A stretch of 61,578 nucleotides of DNA, taken from assembly GCA_001311805.1 (NCBI GenBank), contig BBCA01000014.1, forward strand, positions 1-61,578, given 5' to 3'. Below, one piece after another: positions 7,944-17,281 of the stretch. The translations under genes were made by a program, and so were the position numbers. The stretch's first letter is position 1. Each line of letters starts with the position of its first letter. Origin of the DNA: Lentibacillus juripiscarius JCM 12147. Lineage in GTDB: Bacteria > Bacillota > Bacilli > Bacillales_D > Amphibacillaceae. Below the pieces are notes generated by a model. That model saw only the letters and a program-made list of their open reading frames with translations. It ran no database searches and was not told the origin of the DNA.

Positions 7944-9349
7944 GTGGAAGAAAAAAGCTGTTAAAAATATTGGGGAACAAAGATGTGCTGGCCCTCGCTT
8001 TTGGTGCCATGATCGGCTGGGGATGGGTTGTGACAACAGGTCTGTGGATCACCGAAGCTGGTTCGCTGGGGGCGATTCTAGCATTTGCCATCGGTGGTGT
8101 ACTAGTCGTTGTTGTCGGACTGACGTATGCGGAGCTCGCTTCCGCACTTCCGCTTGCCGGGGGTGAGCATGTCTATACATTCAAAGCGATGGGCAGAACT
8201 GCTTCGTTTATTGCAACCTGGGCAATTATTCTTGGTTATGTATCAGTTGTTGCCTTCGAAGCGGTGGCGCTCCCGACTGTTTTCGAGTATCTCGTTCCCG
8301 ATTATAGTCAGGGGTATTTATATACGATAGCCGGCTGGGATGTGACAGCTACATGGGCAGGTGTAGGCATTCTAGGGTCGATTCTTGTGGCCTGGGTCAA
8401 TTACCGGGGCATCAAGCTGACAACGGCTATTACATTCATCCTGACGATGCTGATTTTGGGAGCAGGGCTTCTACTGATTACCGGAAGCACAGTCAGTGGC
8501 GATATCCAGCACATGCAGCCACTGTTTGAGAAAGGTATTGCGGGTGTCCTGACTGTCATTATTATGACACCGTTTATGTTTGTCGGCTTTGATGTCATTC
8601 CGCAGGCGGCGGAAGAAATTAATCTACCACAGCGAAAAATCGGTCAGCTGCTGATTGCTGCTGTTGTCTTGGCAGTGCTTTGGTATGTGGCGATTATTTT
8701 TGGCGTATCGCGGGTGCTGGGTTCCGGAGAACTGGATGCATCGAACTTGGTCACGGCTGATGCGATGGCAAAGGCGTTTGGTGACAGCCGGATGATGGGC
8801 AATATTCTTGTGCTTGGTGGAATTGGAGGTATTATGACTAGCTGGCTTGGATTTTATGTTGGCGGCAGCCGGGCTATTTTTGCACTGGCCAGAGCAGGAA
8901 TGCTGCCGAAGTCGCTAGGAGAATTACATCCAAAATACAATACACCGCACAAGGCTATCGTGCTGATTGCTGTTTTGTCCACTGCCGCACCGCTATTGGG
9001 GCGTCCTGCATTGGTATGGCTTGTTGATGCTGGCGGACTCGGTCTTGTTGTTGCATGGCTGATGGTGGCAATTTCGTTCGTCATTCTTCGGAAAAAAAGA
9101 TCCGGAAATGAAGCGTCCATTCAAACTTTCCGGCGGTACGACAATTGGCTGGGTTGCCATCGTTATGGCGTGCGGTGTCACGGTTTTATATATGCCTGGT
9201 ATGCCATCGGCGCTCATCTGGCCGTACGAGTGGGCTATTATCGGCCTGTGGATTATCTTGGTGTGGTACTTTATCACGTTTCTCTTTCGAAATATGGCAG
9301 GGAATACGCAGATAAGCATATGAAGGAAGAGATTGACAAGATTGCCTGA
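7944..9349 (+). CDS. APC-superfamily amino acid permease, frameshifted
   Basis: Cytoplasmic-membrane amino acid carrier with about 12 helices. GTG 7944 behind AGGAGGGAG is the likely start; one A is missing in 7951-7956. Repair gives MEEKKLLKILGNKD and then the GAMIGWGW helix-1 motif typical of APC proteins. PQAAEEIN lies in the middle. Near 9100 the frame slips so that EMKRPFKLSGG, a normal APC cytoplasmic loop, and two further helices are read in another frame before the original frame returns near 9290 for the charged tail. The corrected length is about 468 residues. Clustering with the aminotransferase suggests an amino acid or amine substrate. Confidence 0.85.
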
Positions 9350-9830
9350 TTCTTCAGTAGTTGTGCAACTTTCTGGGAAGATATGCAGACTGGATCGGTG
9401 CCGTCTGTTATTTTCACCTTCTTTCTGTTAAGCTGTTTCCGTTTTTTGAATTAATCATCATTTGAAAGAAGGGGCACCTTTTCAGTGGCCTCGACTTTTG
9501 GCCTTGAGAAGCCTTCTCTCTCGGACTTTTAGCGGCGCTTTCCCGCGAGGTGGTTAAGTAAGGTTCATTCTCTAGAGTGGCGAAAAGACTACAATCTTTT
9601 AGAGAACAGCCTTCCGTTAAAACCTATAAATTTCCAAGCAGCGTTTCCAAATTCCTGGGGCGCTTCTTTTTTATGTTGTAAAGCTATTTTCATGTACCAT
9701 TACGTTTATGCACCTGCATAAAATATGAATAAATGGTGCCTGCGAATGTTCCAACGGGGCAGCACTGCCGCCGCAAACAATCAGGTTTTTGTAACAAGTG
9801 CCCAAATTATTTTAATTGTACAAATAATGT
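9350..9830. other. Gene-free stretch with a possible degenerate repeat
   Basis: No frame looks coding here. Positions about 9466-9560 contain short inverted pieces (CAGTGGCC/GGCCTTG, GAGAAGCCTTCTC) and CGCTTTCCCGCGAGG, which recalls the larger Bacillaceae-type intergenic repeats elsewhere in the window, though no second copy of this exact form is present. The rest is featureless up to the doeA promoter. Confidence 0.35.
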
Positions 9831-9859
9831 TTGACTTCCGGATAATACGTGAATATACT
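9831..9859 (+). promoter_or_regulatory. Sigma-A promoter of doeA
   Basis: TTGACT (9831-9836), 17 bases, TATACT (9854-9859). Transcription should begin near 9866, leaving a leader of about 170 bases. The palindromic operator at 9874 lies at roughly +8 to +22. Confidence 0.75.
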
Positions 9860-9873
9860 AGTAGTATCAAAAA

Positions 9874-9888
9874 TGTCGACAGTCGACA
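9874..9888. promoter_or_regulatory. Palindromic operator, doeA copy
   Basis: TGTCGACAGTCGACA is a perfect 7-1-7 palindrome just downstream of the predicted doeA start point. It matches the operator in front of the gntR gene (12457-12477) in all but one base of the core. A repressor bound here would block early elongation. The best candidate is the GntR protein at 12513. Confidence 0.75.
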
Positions 9889-9982
9889 GGGTAGTCCACA
9901 TAAATCTATGAATCGGTTTGTAATAACATGTTCTGCACAGTACTTTCCGAACAGTTTTGCGTATGAAAACTAAATAGTTAAA

Positions 9983-9996
9983 GGTAAGCGGTTTCA
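9983..9996 (-). promoter_or_regulatory. Possible cre (CcpA) site in the doeA leader
   Basis: On the minus strand TGAAACCGCTTACC fits the catabolite-responsive element TGWAANCGNTNWCA except for its last base. It lies about 115 bases after the predicted start of transcription, where CcpA can act as a roadblock. Confidence 0.4.
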
Positions 9997-10036
9997 AAAA
10001 GGGATCGCAAAGTTTGAACATGGGGGAGGGGTAACC

Positions 10037-11193
10037 GTGTTGACATTTCCGTTTTCAGAGTTTCAGGAGCGATTGAATAAAACGAAGCAGCGGATGGTTA
10101 ACGAAGGGGTTGATTTGCTGCTTGTGACAGATCCGGCTAACATGAACTACCTGACCGGATATGACGCGTGGTCGTTCTATGTTCACCAAATGCTGATTGT
10201 CATGCTCGAGGATGAACAGCCGATATGGGTAGGCCGCAGTCAGGATACGAGCGCGGCACTTCATACAACGTGGCTTGATACCGACCATATTGTTGGCTAC
10301 GGTGATCAATATGTCCAGTCCGGCGTCAGACATCCAATGGATTTTGTCAGTGATTTGCTCAGGGAAAAGAAATGTGATAATAGAACAATTGCTGTGGAGC
10401 TTGACGCCTATTATTTACGGCAAGAAGCTATATGCAATTGACCAAGGGACTGCCCAATGCGACGTTTAAAGATGGCACCAATATGGTCAACTGGGTCCGC
10501 ATCATTAAATCGGAACGCGAGATTTCGTATATAAAACACGCCGCCAAGATTTCCGAAAAGGCGATGCAAGTGGCCTTTGACACGATTAATGAAGGTGTCC
10601 GGCAATCTGACGTTGTTGCAGAGATATCTCATGCACAAATAAGCGGAACAGAAGATTTTGGCGGTGATTATCCGTCGATTGTACCGCTTTTGCCAACAGG
10701 GGATAAAACATCCGCAGCCCACTTGACTTGGACCGATGACCGTTTTCAGAATGGGGATCCAGTGATCATTGAACTTGCTGGCTGCTATAAACGCTATCAT
10801 TCACCACTGGCACGAACGGCTGTGCTTGGGCAACCGGATGAAACCATGCAGTATGTCTCTGATGTTGTCCTGGATGGAATTAATGCGACGCTAGATGCTG
10901 TTAAACCAGGAGTAACATGTGAAGAGCTTGAAGCAGTATGGCGGAGTGTTATTGAAAAAAGTGGTATCAAAAAAGAATCGCGCATGGGTTATTCGATGGG
11001 GTTGAACTATCCGCCTGACTGGGGAGAGCACACAGCTAGTCTGAGACCAGGCGACCGAACAGTGCTGGAGCCAAACATGACCTTCCATATGATACCAGGC
11101 ATTTGGATGGATCATATGGGTGTTGAAATTAGTGAATCCTTCCTGGTGACAGACACAGGCTGTGAAGTATTGGCTGACTTCCCGCGGGACTGA
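10037..11193 (+). CDS. doeA: Ectoine hydrolase (M24 fold), frameshifted
   Basis: DoeA/EutD opens the ring of ectoine or 5-hydroxyectoine to N-acetyl-2,4-diaminobutyrate (or its hydroxy form), the first step of ectoine breakdown. Family hallmarks are the N-terminal NYLTGYDAWSFYVHQML, HPMDFVSDLL and the C-terminal NYPPDWGEHTASLRPGDRT with FHMIPGIW. The usual M24 metal-binding Asp pair is replaced in IIELAGCYKRYHSPL, as expected for this branch and unlike Xaa-Pro peptidases. GTG 10037 follows GGGGGAGGGG. One T is missing in 10414-10416; repair gives YYFTARSYMQLTKGL and 385 residues. Its promoter carries the palindromic operator. A prolidase-type peptidase is the alternative, but motif agreement with DoeA is strong. 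Confidence 0.85.
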
Positions 11194-11258
11194 TGGTCAA
11201 ACCAAATATCCGGCTCGCGTAATTAGAAAAATAACGTCCTTGTGACAAGCTAAAACCG

Positions 11259-11300
11259 CAAAAACCCCGTATCACTTATGAGAGTGGTACGGGGTTTTTT
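11259..11300. terminator. Bidirectional terminator between doeA and the dehydrogenase gene
   Basis: AAAACCCCGTATCAC pairs with GTGGTACGGGGTTTT, with A- and T-runs on both sides, so it can end both convergent transcripts. Confidence 0.85.
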
Positions 11301-11330
11301 GTGATTCTTACGGACTGGAGTTCTGCCCAA

Positions 11331-12316
11331 TTATGTCGCCTTTTCGGGCCAGACACTTGCATCAACCAGATTAGGCGGCTTCCTTCCGTTCAGACCCGCC
11401 TCCAGATTTTCGGCGGCAAGTTCAGACATCTTCAGTTCCGTTTCATGGGTAGAGGAGCCAACATGCGGCGTCGTCACGGTATTTGTCATTTTTAATAGCG
11501 GATTATCAGGCTCAACCGGTTCATTCGCATAGACATCAAGTCCCGCTGCAGCAATTTCACCGTATTTAAGCGCATCAATTAAATCTGCTTCAACAACCGT
11601 CTTCCCGCGCGATCCGTTGATGAAGATAGCGGAGTCTTTCATCAGCTTGAACTCCCGCTTGCCAATAAGCCCTTCCGTTTCAGGCGTCAGCGGTGTGATT
11701 AAACAGACAAAGTCCGATTCCGTAAGCAAGTCATCGAGGGTGCGGTAGCCTGCCTGGAAGGTCGTTTCCACGTCCGGTTTCCTGCTGCGGCTATGGTACA
11801 GAATATCCATGTCAAAACCGAAGTGGGCCCGTTTGGCGATCGCTTTTCCAATTCGCCCCATTCCGACAATACCGAGTGTTTTATGGTGGACATCCGTGCC
11901 GAACAGGTCATTGCCGACAGCTTCGATTTCCCATTGCCCATTTTTGACATACTGATCCAATTCCGGAAGACGTCTGGCTGTTGCAACGAGAATACCGAAA
12001 ACTGTATCCGCCACTGTATCGGTCAGCACTTCCGGTGTATTCGTTGCCATGATGTTTCTTTTCTTCAGCGCCTCCAGGTCCAGATTGTTGTAGCCGACGG
12101 AAACATTGCTGACGATTTTCAGATTGGGTGCATGGCTGAGCAGTTCATCATTGACTGGAAGCTCAAGCCCGATAATTCCTTCTGCCTCCTGCAATTGGCT
12201 CAAGAATTCCGGATCTGTGGCGGGGTCAATGTCTTTGAAAAACGGACATCATATCGCTGTTTCAGATCGTCAAGGACAGGCTGTTCCACCCGGTTGTATG
12301 CAATTATTTTTTTCAA
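11331..12316 (-). CDS. D-2-hydroxyacid dehydrogenase, frameshifted
   Basis: NAD(P)-dependent dehydrogenase of the glyoxylate/hydroxypyruvate reductase type, reducing a 2-oxo acid to a D-2-hydroxy acid or the reverse. The nucleotide fold is GMGRIGKAI; catalytic Arg is in NGSRGKTV, Glu in YANEPVEPDNP and His in TTPHVGSS. Start TTG 12316 follows GGGGAGGGAG; a T lost near 12238-12242 separates the first 27 residues, and repair gives RYDVRFFKDIDPATD. The full length is about 328. It is transcribed divergently from gntR with its own promoter (TTGACT at 12385-12390, TATTTT at 12362-12367, both minus strand). Its place in ectoine breakdown is unclear; removal of a side product is possible. Confidence 0.87.
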
Positions 12317-12361
12317 TGTACTCCCTCCCCTTCTTCATGCAAAACATGTGCATCTATTATT

Positions 12362-12390
12362 AAAATAGGTGTATTTAAAGGTAAAGTCAA
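12362..12390 (-). promoter_or_regulatory. Promoter of the D-2-hydroxyacid dehydrogenase gene
   Basis: On the minus strand TTGACT and TATTTT are spaced by exactly 17 bases. It is divergent from, and does not overlap, the gntR promoter; the palindromic operator lies on the gntR side only. Confidence 0.6.
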
Positions 12391-12415
12391 TAAATTTAAA
12401 AAATGGAAATACTAT

Positions 12416-12444
12416 TTGACAATATGAATTATCTGAATTATGAT
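12416..12444 (+). promoter_or_regulatory. Strong sigma-A promoter of the gntR-aminotransferase operon
   Basis: Perfect TTGACA (12416-12421), 17 bases, TATGAT (12439-12444). Transcription should start near 12451, so the operator at 12457-12477 begins a few bases into the transcript. Confidence 0.8.
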
Positions 12445-12456
12445 GAACGTATACAT

Positions 12457-12477
12457 CAATGTCGACAATCGACATTG
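12457..12477. promoter_or_regulatory. Palindromic operator, gntR copy
   Basis: CAATGTCGA-CAA-TCGACATTG is a perfect 9-3-9 palindrome. The core TGTCGACAATCGACA matches the doeA site TGTCGACAGTCGACA, and the distance to the promoter is nearly the same at both sites. This fits autoregulation of the GntR repressor. Confidence 0.75.
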
Positions 12478-12512
12478 AACATTCGGGGAGGATACAGAGA
12501 GGAGCTTTTGGT

Positions 12513-13202
12513 TTGCACGAACAAGATAGCAGTGGGATTACGCAGAAACCATTAAGTGAACTGATTGCCGACCAGCTGAAACGAAAAATTTGGAATGAGG
12601 AGATTCAGCTCGGTGAACGGCTGCTTGAGACAGAGCTGGCAGAATTATTTGATGTCAGCCGCAGCACGATCCGGGAGGCGCTGAAAATCCTGGAAATTGA
12701 GGAGCTGGTGGTCATTCAGGCACGAAAAGGAACTTATGTCGCTGCATTCACCGAACAGGATGTGGATGAGATCATCGAACTGCGCACATTGATTGAGGCG
12801 CGTGCGTTTACCCAAGCAACTCATCATCTGGAACAGAATCATGTGGAGGATTTGCAAGCCATTGTTGATCAGATGAAAACGAAGGCAGATGAGAAAGACT
12901 GGAATGCGCTGTTTGATCTTGATATGCAATTTCACAGCTATGTTGTTCGGCTGTGCGGGAATTCACGAATCATTAAAATTTACGATTCGCTGCAAGTGCA
13001 AATCAGGACATTTCTTATGCACCTTGACCAGTATTATTCAAACCATCAGTCGTTCTATGATGAGCATAAACAGCTGCTCCAGGCATTAGTCTCAAAAGAT
13101 GTGCATACAGTGGAGGGGGGAGTCAGGAACCACATTGAATACGTGGAAACGAAACTGCTCGGTCAAAAAACGATACAGAATTTAAGGAGGTATAATTTAT
13201 GA
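12513..13202 (+). CDS. GntR-family (FadR/FCD) regulator of the ectoine island
   Basis: A 229-residue transcription factor, probably a repressor released by an ectoine breakdown intermediate. The winged helix-turn-helix covers about residues 10-75 (LAELFDVSRSTIREALKIL). The all-helical FCD ligand domain follows, with metal-binding-type residues in FDLDMQFHSYV and in the later EHKQLLQAL. TTG 12513 is preferred: GAGAGGAG lies 8 bases upstream, while ATG 12459 lies inside the operator at about +9. The stop overlaps the next start as ATGA, so regulator and aminotransferase are translationally coupled. This differs from the MocR-type EnuR known from proteobacterial ectoine clusters. Confidence 0.88.
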   Translation: MHEQDSSGITQKPLSELIADQLKRKIWNEEIQLGERLLETELAELFDVSRSTIREALKILEIEELVVIQARKGTYVAAFTEQDVDEIIELRTLIEARAFTQATHHLEQNHVEDLQAIVDQMKTKADEKDWNALFDLDMQFHSYVVRLCGNSRIIKIYDSLQVQIRTFLMHLDQYYSNHQSFYDEHKQLLQALVSKDVHTVEGGVRNHIEYVETKLLGQKTIQNLRRYNL

Positions 13203-14552
13203 ATAAACAATTTGCGCAAGTAAAAACGGAATTGCCAGGACCAAAAGCAAAGGAATTGCTCGACAGAAGGCATGAGGTTGTCCCGCACGGTGTCAGCTAC
13301 GGTGCCCCAACGTTTGTTGACTCAGCAAAAGGGGCCTTGCTCCGGGATGTGGACGGGAACCAGTTCATCGATTTTGCCGGGGCAATAGGTGTAATCAATG
13401 CCGGGCATAGCCATGATACAGTTGTCAGTGCGCTACAGGATCAGGTCGCCAAATATATTCACACCGGTTTTAATGTGATGATGAATGATCCATACATCGA
13501 ATTTGCAGAAAAGATTGCTGAGCTCGCACCGGGCGCGTTTCAAAAGAAGTCATGTTTCTCAACAGCGGGGCAGAGGCTGTGGAAAACGCTGTAAAAATTG
13601 CTCGCAAATATACTAAACGGCAGGCAGTCGTATCCTTTACAGGCGGATTCCATGGACGTACCTTGATGACGATGTCCATGACAGGCAAAGTGAAGCCATA
13701 TAAATTTGAGTATGGCCCGTTTGCACCGGAAGTCTATCATGCACCATTCCCATACAATTATCGCCGTCCGGAGCAGATGACGGAAGATGAATATACGGAT
13801 CACCTGCTGGAACAGGTAAAGAATTTCTTCATTAGTGAAGTGGATCCAAGTCAGGTTGCAGCCTTCATCATGGAACCGGTTCAGGGGGAAAGCGGCTTTA
13901 TTATCCCGAATAAAAGTTCGTTCAAGGGGTATATGACTTGTGCAAGCAGCACGGCATCCTGTTCATTGCTGATGAGATACAGACCGGATTCGGACGGACT
14001 GGAAAATATTTTGCCGTAGACCATTTTGGTATTACTCCAGACTTGATTACTATTTCCAAATCAATGGCAGCAGGTTTGCCAATCAGCGGGGTCATCGGCC
14101 GGCAGGAAGTAATGGACGGTGCTTCCGGCGGTGAACTGGGCGGAACATTCTGTGGTAGTCCGCTTGGCTGCAGGGCTGGACTCGCCGTGCTTGAAGTGAT
14201 GGAAAAAGAGAAGCTTAATGACCGCGCAGTAACTATCGGCAACAAAGTGATGGAATCATTCAAGAAATTGAGTGATCAGTTTGATGAAGTTGGGGACTAC
14301 CGCGGACTTGGCGCAATGTGTGCAATCGAATTTGTGAAGGATCCTAAAACGAAAGAGCCTGCTAAAGAACTAACGGCTCAGGTGCTGCAGGAAGCTCGTG
14401 CACGAGGACTTATTGTGCTGAAAGCCGGTGTGCATGACAATGTGGTCCGTCTATTGATGCCGCTTGTGATTACCGATGAGCAGCTGGATGAAGGGCTTGC
14501 CATCCTTGAAGAGGCGGTTGAAGCTGTGGTTGCCGGTGAGAAGGTCAGATAA
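13199..14552 (+). CDS. Class III aminotransferase (GabT-like; likely DABA transaminase), frameshifted
   Basis: PLP-dependent transaminase of the 4-aminobutyrate group. In this context it is the natural candidate for the DoeD step, L-2,4-diaminobutyrate to aspartate semialdehyde. Visible motifs: [12 protein letters not shown] (phosphate binding), [22 protein letters not shown] (cofactor Asp) and [11 protein letters not shown] (Schiff-base Lys). AAGGAGG precedes ATG 13199, which overlaps the gntR stop. Single-base slips near 13548 and 13920 divide it into three frames that add up to about 450 residues. The adjoining aldehyde dehydrogenase fits the product. True GABA transaminase activity is the main alternative. 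Confidence 0.85.
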
Positions 14553-14605
14553 TAATTTTTTTTTAAAACCGGGAATGGACGGTCTTTTACATTGACCAGC
14601 GAAAC

Positions 14606-14626
14606 GGCCCCGCTGCTTTCGGGGCC
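14606..14626 (+). other. GC-rich hairpin between aminotransferase and aldehyde dehydrogenase genes
   Basis: GGCCCCG and CGGGGCC form a perfect 7-bp stem with a 7-base loop. No T-run follows, so it is more likely an mRNA-stability or partial-attenuation element than a terminator. Confidence 0.5.
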
Positions 14627-14660
14627 ATACCACTTTTGATGAAGATAGGAGTGACCAGGA

Positions 14661-16103
14661 ATGACAGTAAAAACAGACAATTATTTGATGTGCATCAACG
14701 GTGAATGGGTTGGTGACGAACTCGGGACATTGAATGTTACGAACCCGGCAAACGGAGAAATCGTCGGCACCGTACCCAATGGTGGTGAAAAAGAAGCGGA
14801 TTTAGCGGTAGCGGCCGCCCATGACGCATTTGCATCATGGTCCGAATTAACAGCACATGACAGGGCAGGGTACTTGCAAAAACTGAATCAGCTAATGCTG
14901 GAACACCAGGAAGAGCTTGCCCAGATCATGACGATAGAAATGGGGAAGCCAATTAAAGAATCACGCGGTGAAGTCAATTATGCCGCCTCGTTTATTGAAT
15001 GGTTTGCTGAAGAAGGCAAGCGTATTTATGGGGAAACAATTCCAACACATAAAGATGGAAAGCGTCTCCAAGTCTGGAAAAAGCCTGTTGGTGTTGTCGC
15101 GGCTATTACGCCATGGAACTTCCCGGCTGCCATGCTGACACGGAAAATGGGACCGGCGCTGGCTGCTGGCTGCACGGTTGTGATGAAGCCATCAGGTGAA
15201 AGCCCGCTAACTGCAGTTAAGCTGATGGAACTGTGCGAAAAAGCTGGCTTTCCAAAAGGCGTCGTGAACCTTGTGACCGGATCATCATCTAAGATTGCCG
15301 GTGCCATTATGGCGAATGATAAAGTCCGCAAAATTACGTTTACTGGCTCAACGGAGGTTGGCAAAGTCTTGATCAGGCAAAGTGCCGACCAGGTGAAGAA
15401 CCTGTCGCTGGAACTTGGCGGGCATGCTCCATTGGTGGTTCTTGATGATGCGGATGTGGATTTGGCTGTGAAAGGAGCAGTCGCTTCCAAGTTCAGGAAT
15501 GCCGGACAGACGTGCATTTGCGCGAACCGTATCTATGTTCAGGAAGGGGTCTACGATGCGTTCAACGATAAGCTTGCAAAGGCGGTTGAAGCGCTGAAAG
15601 TTGGAGACGGCACGGATGAGACGGTCGATGTAGGCCCGCTTATTAACCAGGATGGATTGGATAAAGTGAGCCGGCATATGCAGGACGCTGTTTCGAAAGG
15701 TGCCAACGTCGTTACCGGAGGCGAACCGGTTACAGATGGTAAAGGTGTTTTCTATCAGCCTACTGTTGTGAAGGATGTCGATGAATCGATGGTCGTCATG
15801 CAGGAAGAAACATTCGGTCCAGTTGCACCCGTCCAAAAGATTACCAGTGATGAAGAAGCGGCTAAATTGGCTAATGATACACCGTATGGACTGGCAGCTT
15901 ATGTGTTTACGGAAAACGTGGCCAGAGGTACCAAGCTTATTGAAAAACTGGATTTTGGAATCGTCGGCTGGAATGATGGCGCACCGTCCGCACCCCAAGT
16001 GCCGTTTGGCGGTATGAAAGAGAGCGGCATTGGACGGGAAGGCGGACATGAAGGCATTGACGCCTTTATTGAGTCACAATACGTTTCTATCGGAATGGAA
16101 TAA
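14661..16103 (+). CDS. NAD(P)-dependent aldehyde dehydrogenase (SSADH/DoeC-like)
   Basis: An intact 480-residue aldehyde dehydrogenase of the succinate-semialdehyde type. The nucleotide and substrate motifs are TPWNFPAAM, TFTGSTEVG, the catalytic Glu in ELGGHAP near residue 255 and the nucleophile Cys in GQTCICANR near residue 290. Start ATG 14661 follows AGGAGTGACC. Behind a DABA-type aminotransferase it should oxidise aspartate-4-semialdehyde to aspartate (the DoeC step); sequence alone cannot separate this from succinate semialdehyde. A RidA gene follows after 17 bases. Confidence 0.9.
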   Translation: MTVKTDNYLMCINGEWVGDELGTLNVTNPANGEIVGTVPNGGEKEADLAVAAAHDAFASWSELTAHDRAGYLQKLNQLMLEHQEELAQIMTIEMGKPIKESRGEVNYAASFIEWFAEEGKRIYGETIPTHKDGKRLQVWKKPVGVVAAITPWNFPAAMLTRKMGPALAAGCTVVMKPSGESPLTAVKLMELCEKAGFPKGVVNLVTGSSSKIAGAIMANDKVRKITFTGSTEVGKVLIRQSADQVKNLSLELGGHAPLVVLDDADVDLAVKGAVASKFRNAGQTCICANRIYVQEGVYDAFNDKLAKAVEALKVGDGTDETVDVGPLINQDGLDKVSRHMQDAVSKGANVVTGGEPVTDGKGVFYQPTVVKDVDESMVVMQEETFGPVAPVQKITSDEEAAKLANDTPYGLAAYVFTENVARGTKLIEKLDFGIVGWNDGAPSAPQVPFGGMKESGIGREGGHEGIDAFIESQYVSIGME

Positions 16104-16120
16104 TCGGCAGGAGAGGATGG

Positions 16121-16513
16121 TTGCAGTTGAAAGAGGCAATCCAGACACTGAATGCCCCGAAACCGAGTGGACCGTATTCACAAGGAGTGAAAAAGGATCA
16201 GTTCATTTTCGTATCCGGTCAGGATGGGGTCCAGCCGGGCGAAGATGAGGAAAACAGAGGTTCCATAGCCGAACAGACGGAGGCGTGTCTCGATCATATA
16301 AAAAGCATTCTGTCGGAAAAGGATGCAGACCTTAATGCTATTGTTCATATGACTTGTCATTTGGCTGATCTTAACGGGCAAACGGTGCAGGAATTTAATC
16401 GTGTCTATGAAATGTATTTTCGCAACGTGGAAGTAAAACCGGCGCGTATTACAGTCGGAAGCCAGCTGCTTGGAACAGATGTAGAAATAACAGCCATTGC
16501 AGCTGTGGAGTGA
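16121..16513 (+). CDS. RidA-family enamine/imine deaminase
   Basis: A 130-residue RidA (YjgF/YER057c/UK114) protein, which hydrolyses reactive enamines or imines released by PLP enzymes. SGPYSQG near residue 16 and the conserved Arg of KPARITV near residue 108 are present; the C-terminal EITAIA matches the family. TTG 16121 follows AGGAGAGG closely; TTG 16127 is the alternative. Its place in a cluster with a threonine-dehydratase-type enzyme (18541) makes imine clearance the likely job. Confidence 0.9.
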   Translation: MQLKEAIQTLNAPKPSGPYSQGVKKDQFIFVSGQDGVQPGEDEENRGSIAEQTEACLDHIKSILSEKDADLNAIVHMTCHLADLNGQTVQEFNRVYEMYFRNVEVKPARITVGSQLLGTDVEITAIAAVE

Positions 16514-16635
16514 CACTGCCTGAGGTTTGTGGGCAAATCGAATCTAGTAGAACATCCCAGGAGTTCTTTCCAAATGAAATATTTGAGTCAATTTTATTAA
16601 TCAAATCTGAAATATCTGGATATGTGCTAAACTGT

Positions 16636-16770
16636 TGATTTCCACTGCAGGCGGTCGCTTTCCGCGGGCATGGCTTGAGCCACCTCGTTCGCTTTGCTCA
16701 CTGCGGGGTCTCAAGGCTCATGCTATTCCCGCAGGAGTCGCCGCCTTCCGTTCCAATCAACGTGGTTAGC
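16636..16770 (+). repeat. MITE-like intergenic repeat, copy A
   Basis: Contains CGGTCGCTTTCCGCGGGCATGG, then CTGCGGGGTCTCAAGG and CCCGCAGGAGTCGCCGCC. The arrangement is that of a widespread Bacillaceae non-coding repeat. Its ends (TTGATTTCCACTG / CCGTTCCAATCAA) are partly inverted. Confidence 0.65.
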
Positions 16771-17039
16771 GCTTTACATTACCGGACATTTAAACGATTT
16801 TTAATTATTCGGATAATAAATGAATAAGCACACTTATGAAATTGGCTCATTTAACATGCCGTCATAAGATCTTGTTAAACGAAAAGTAACGGATGCTGCC
16901 TATTTCATAGAGTAGGCGGTATATCTTTATCTATTTCGGGAAGTGAACAGAATGTGCTGCACCAAACGGTCGATACACCGAATAACGGCTAAAATGTGAG
17001 CAGAATTCGTGGGAGAGTTCGAATCATCGTGTGGAATAA

Positions 17040-17200
17040 TTTAAGAGAGGAGCACATCCCAGCAACTGGAATATGCGAGACTCCTGTGGGAGGAAAGGCC
17101 TAGATGAGACCCCGCAGAGTGTAGCTCGAGGAGGCTCATTAGCCGCCCGCGGAAAGCGAGTATATTCCAGTTGCGGTGATCGATGTGAATATCCTTTTCC
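17040..17200 (-). repeat. MITE-like intergenic repeat, copy B (inverted)
   Basis: Reads GCGAGACTCCTGTGGGAGG, ATGAGACCCCGCAGAG, CCCGCGGAAAGCGAG, the reverse of copy A. CAACTGGAATAT and ATATTCCAGTTG form terminal inverted repeats (about 17062-17073 and 17161-17172), giving a foldable element. Confidence 0.65.
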
Positions 17201-17281
17201 ACACTTTTTCCAAACACCCAGCTCTGGAAGGGACTTTTGAAACGTTCTACTAATGCAGTGTTTTAAAAGGGGGGGATGGAA

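Larger units (their letters stand above)
16514..17281. other. Gene-free gap inside the ectoine cluster, carrying an inverted repeat pair
   Basis: Nothing coding is seen here. Two imperfect copies of one repeat family face each other (16636-16770 and 17040-17200). The 270 bases between them are AT-rich and featureless. The gap separates RidA from the M20 gene, so the downstream block may need its own promoter; no convincing one was found. Confidence 0.5.

Noticed and set aside
10037..11193. Ordinary Xaa-Pro dipeptidase
   Set aside because: The metal-binding Asp pair is missing and the N- and C-terminal signatures agree with ectoine hydrolase.
12459..12512. Upstream ATG (12459) as start of the GntR protein
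   Set aside because: It lies inside the palindromic operator, only about 9 bases after the predicted transcription start, without a ribosome site; TTG 12513 has GAGAGGAG at the right distance.
16636..17200. Insertion sequence remnant
   Set aside because: No transposase fragment lies between or beside the two repeats; both are stand-alone non-coding elements.
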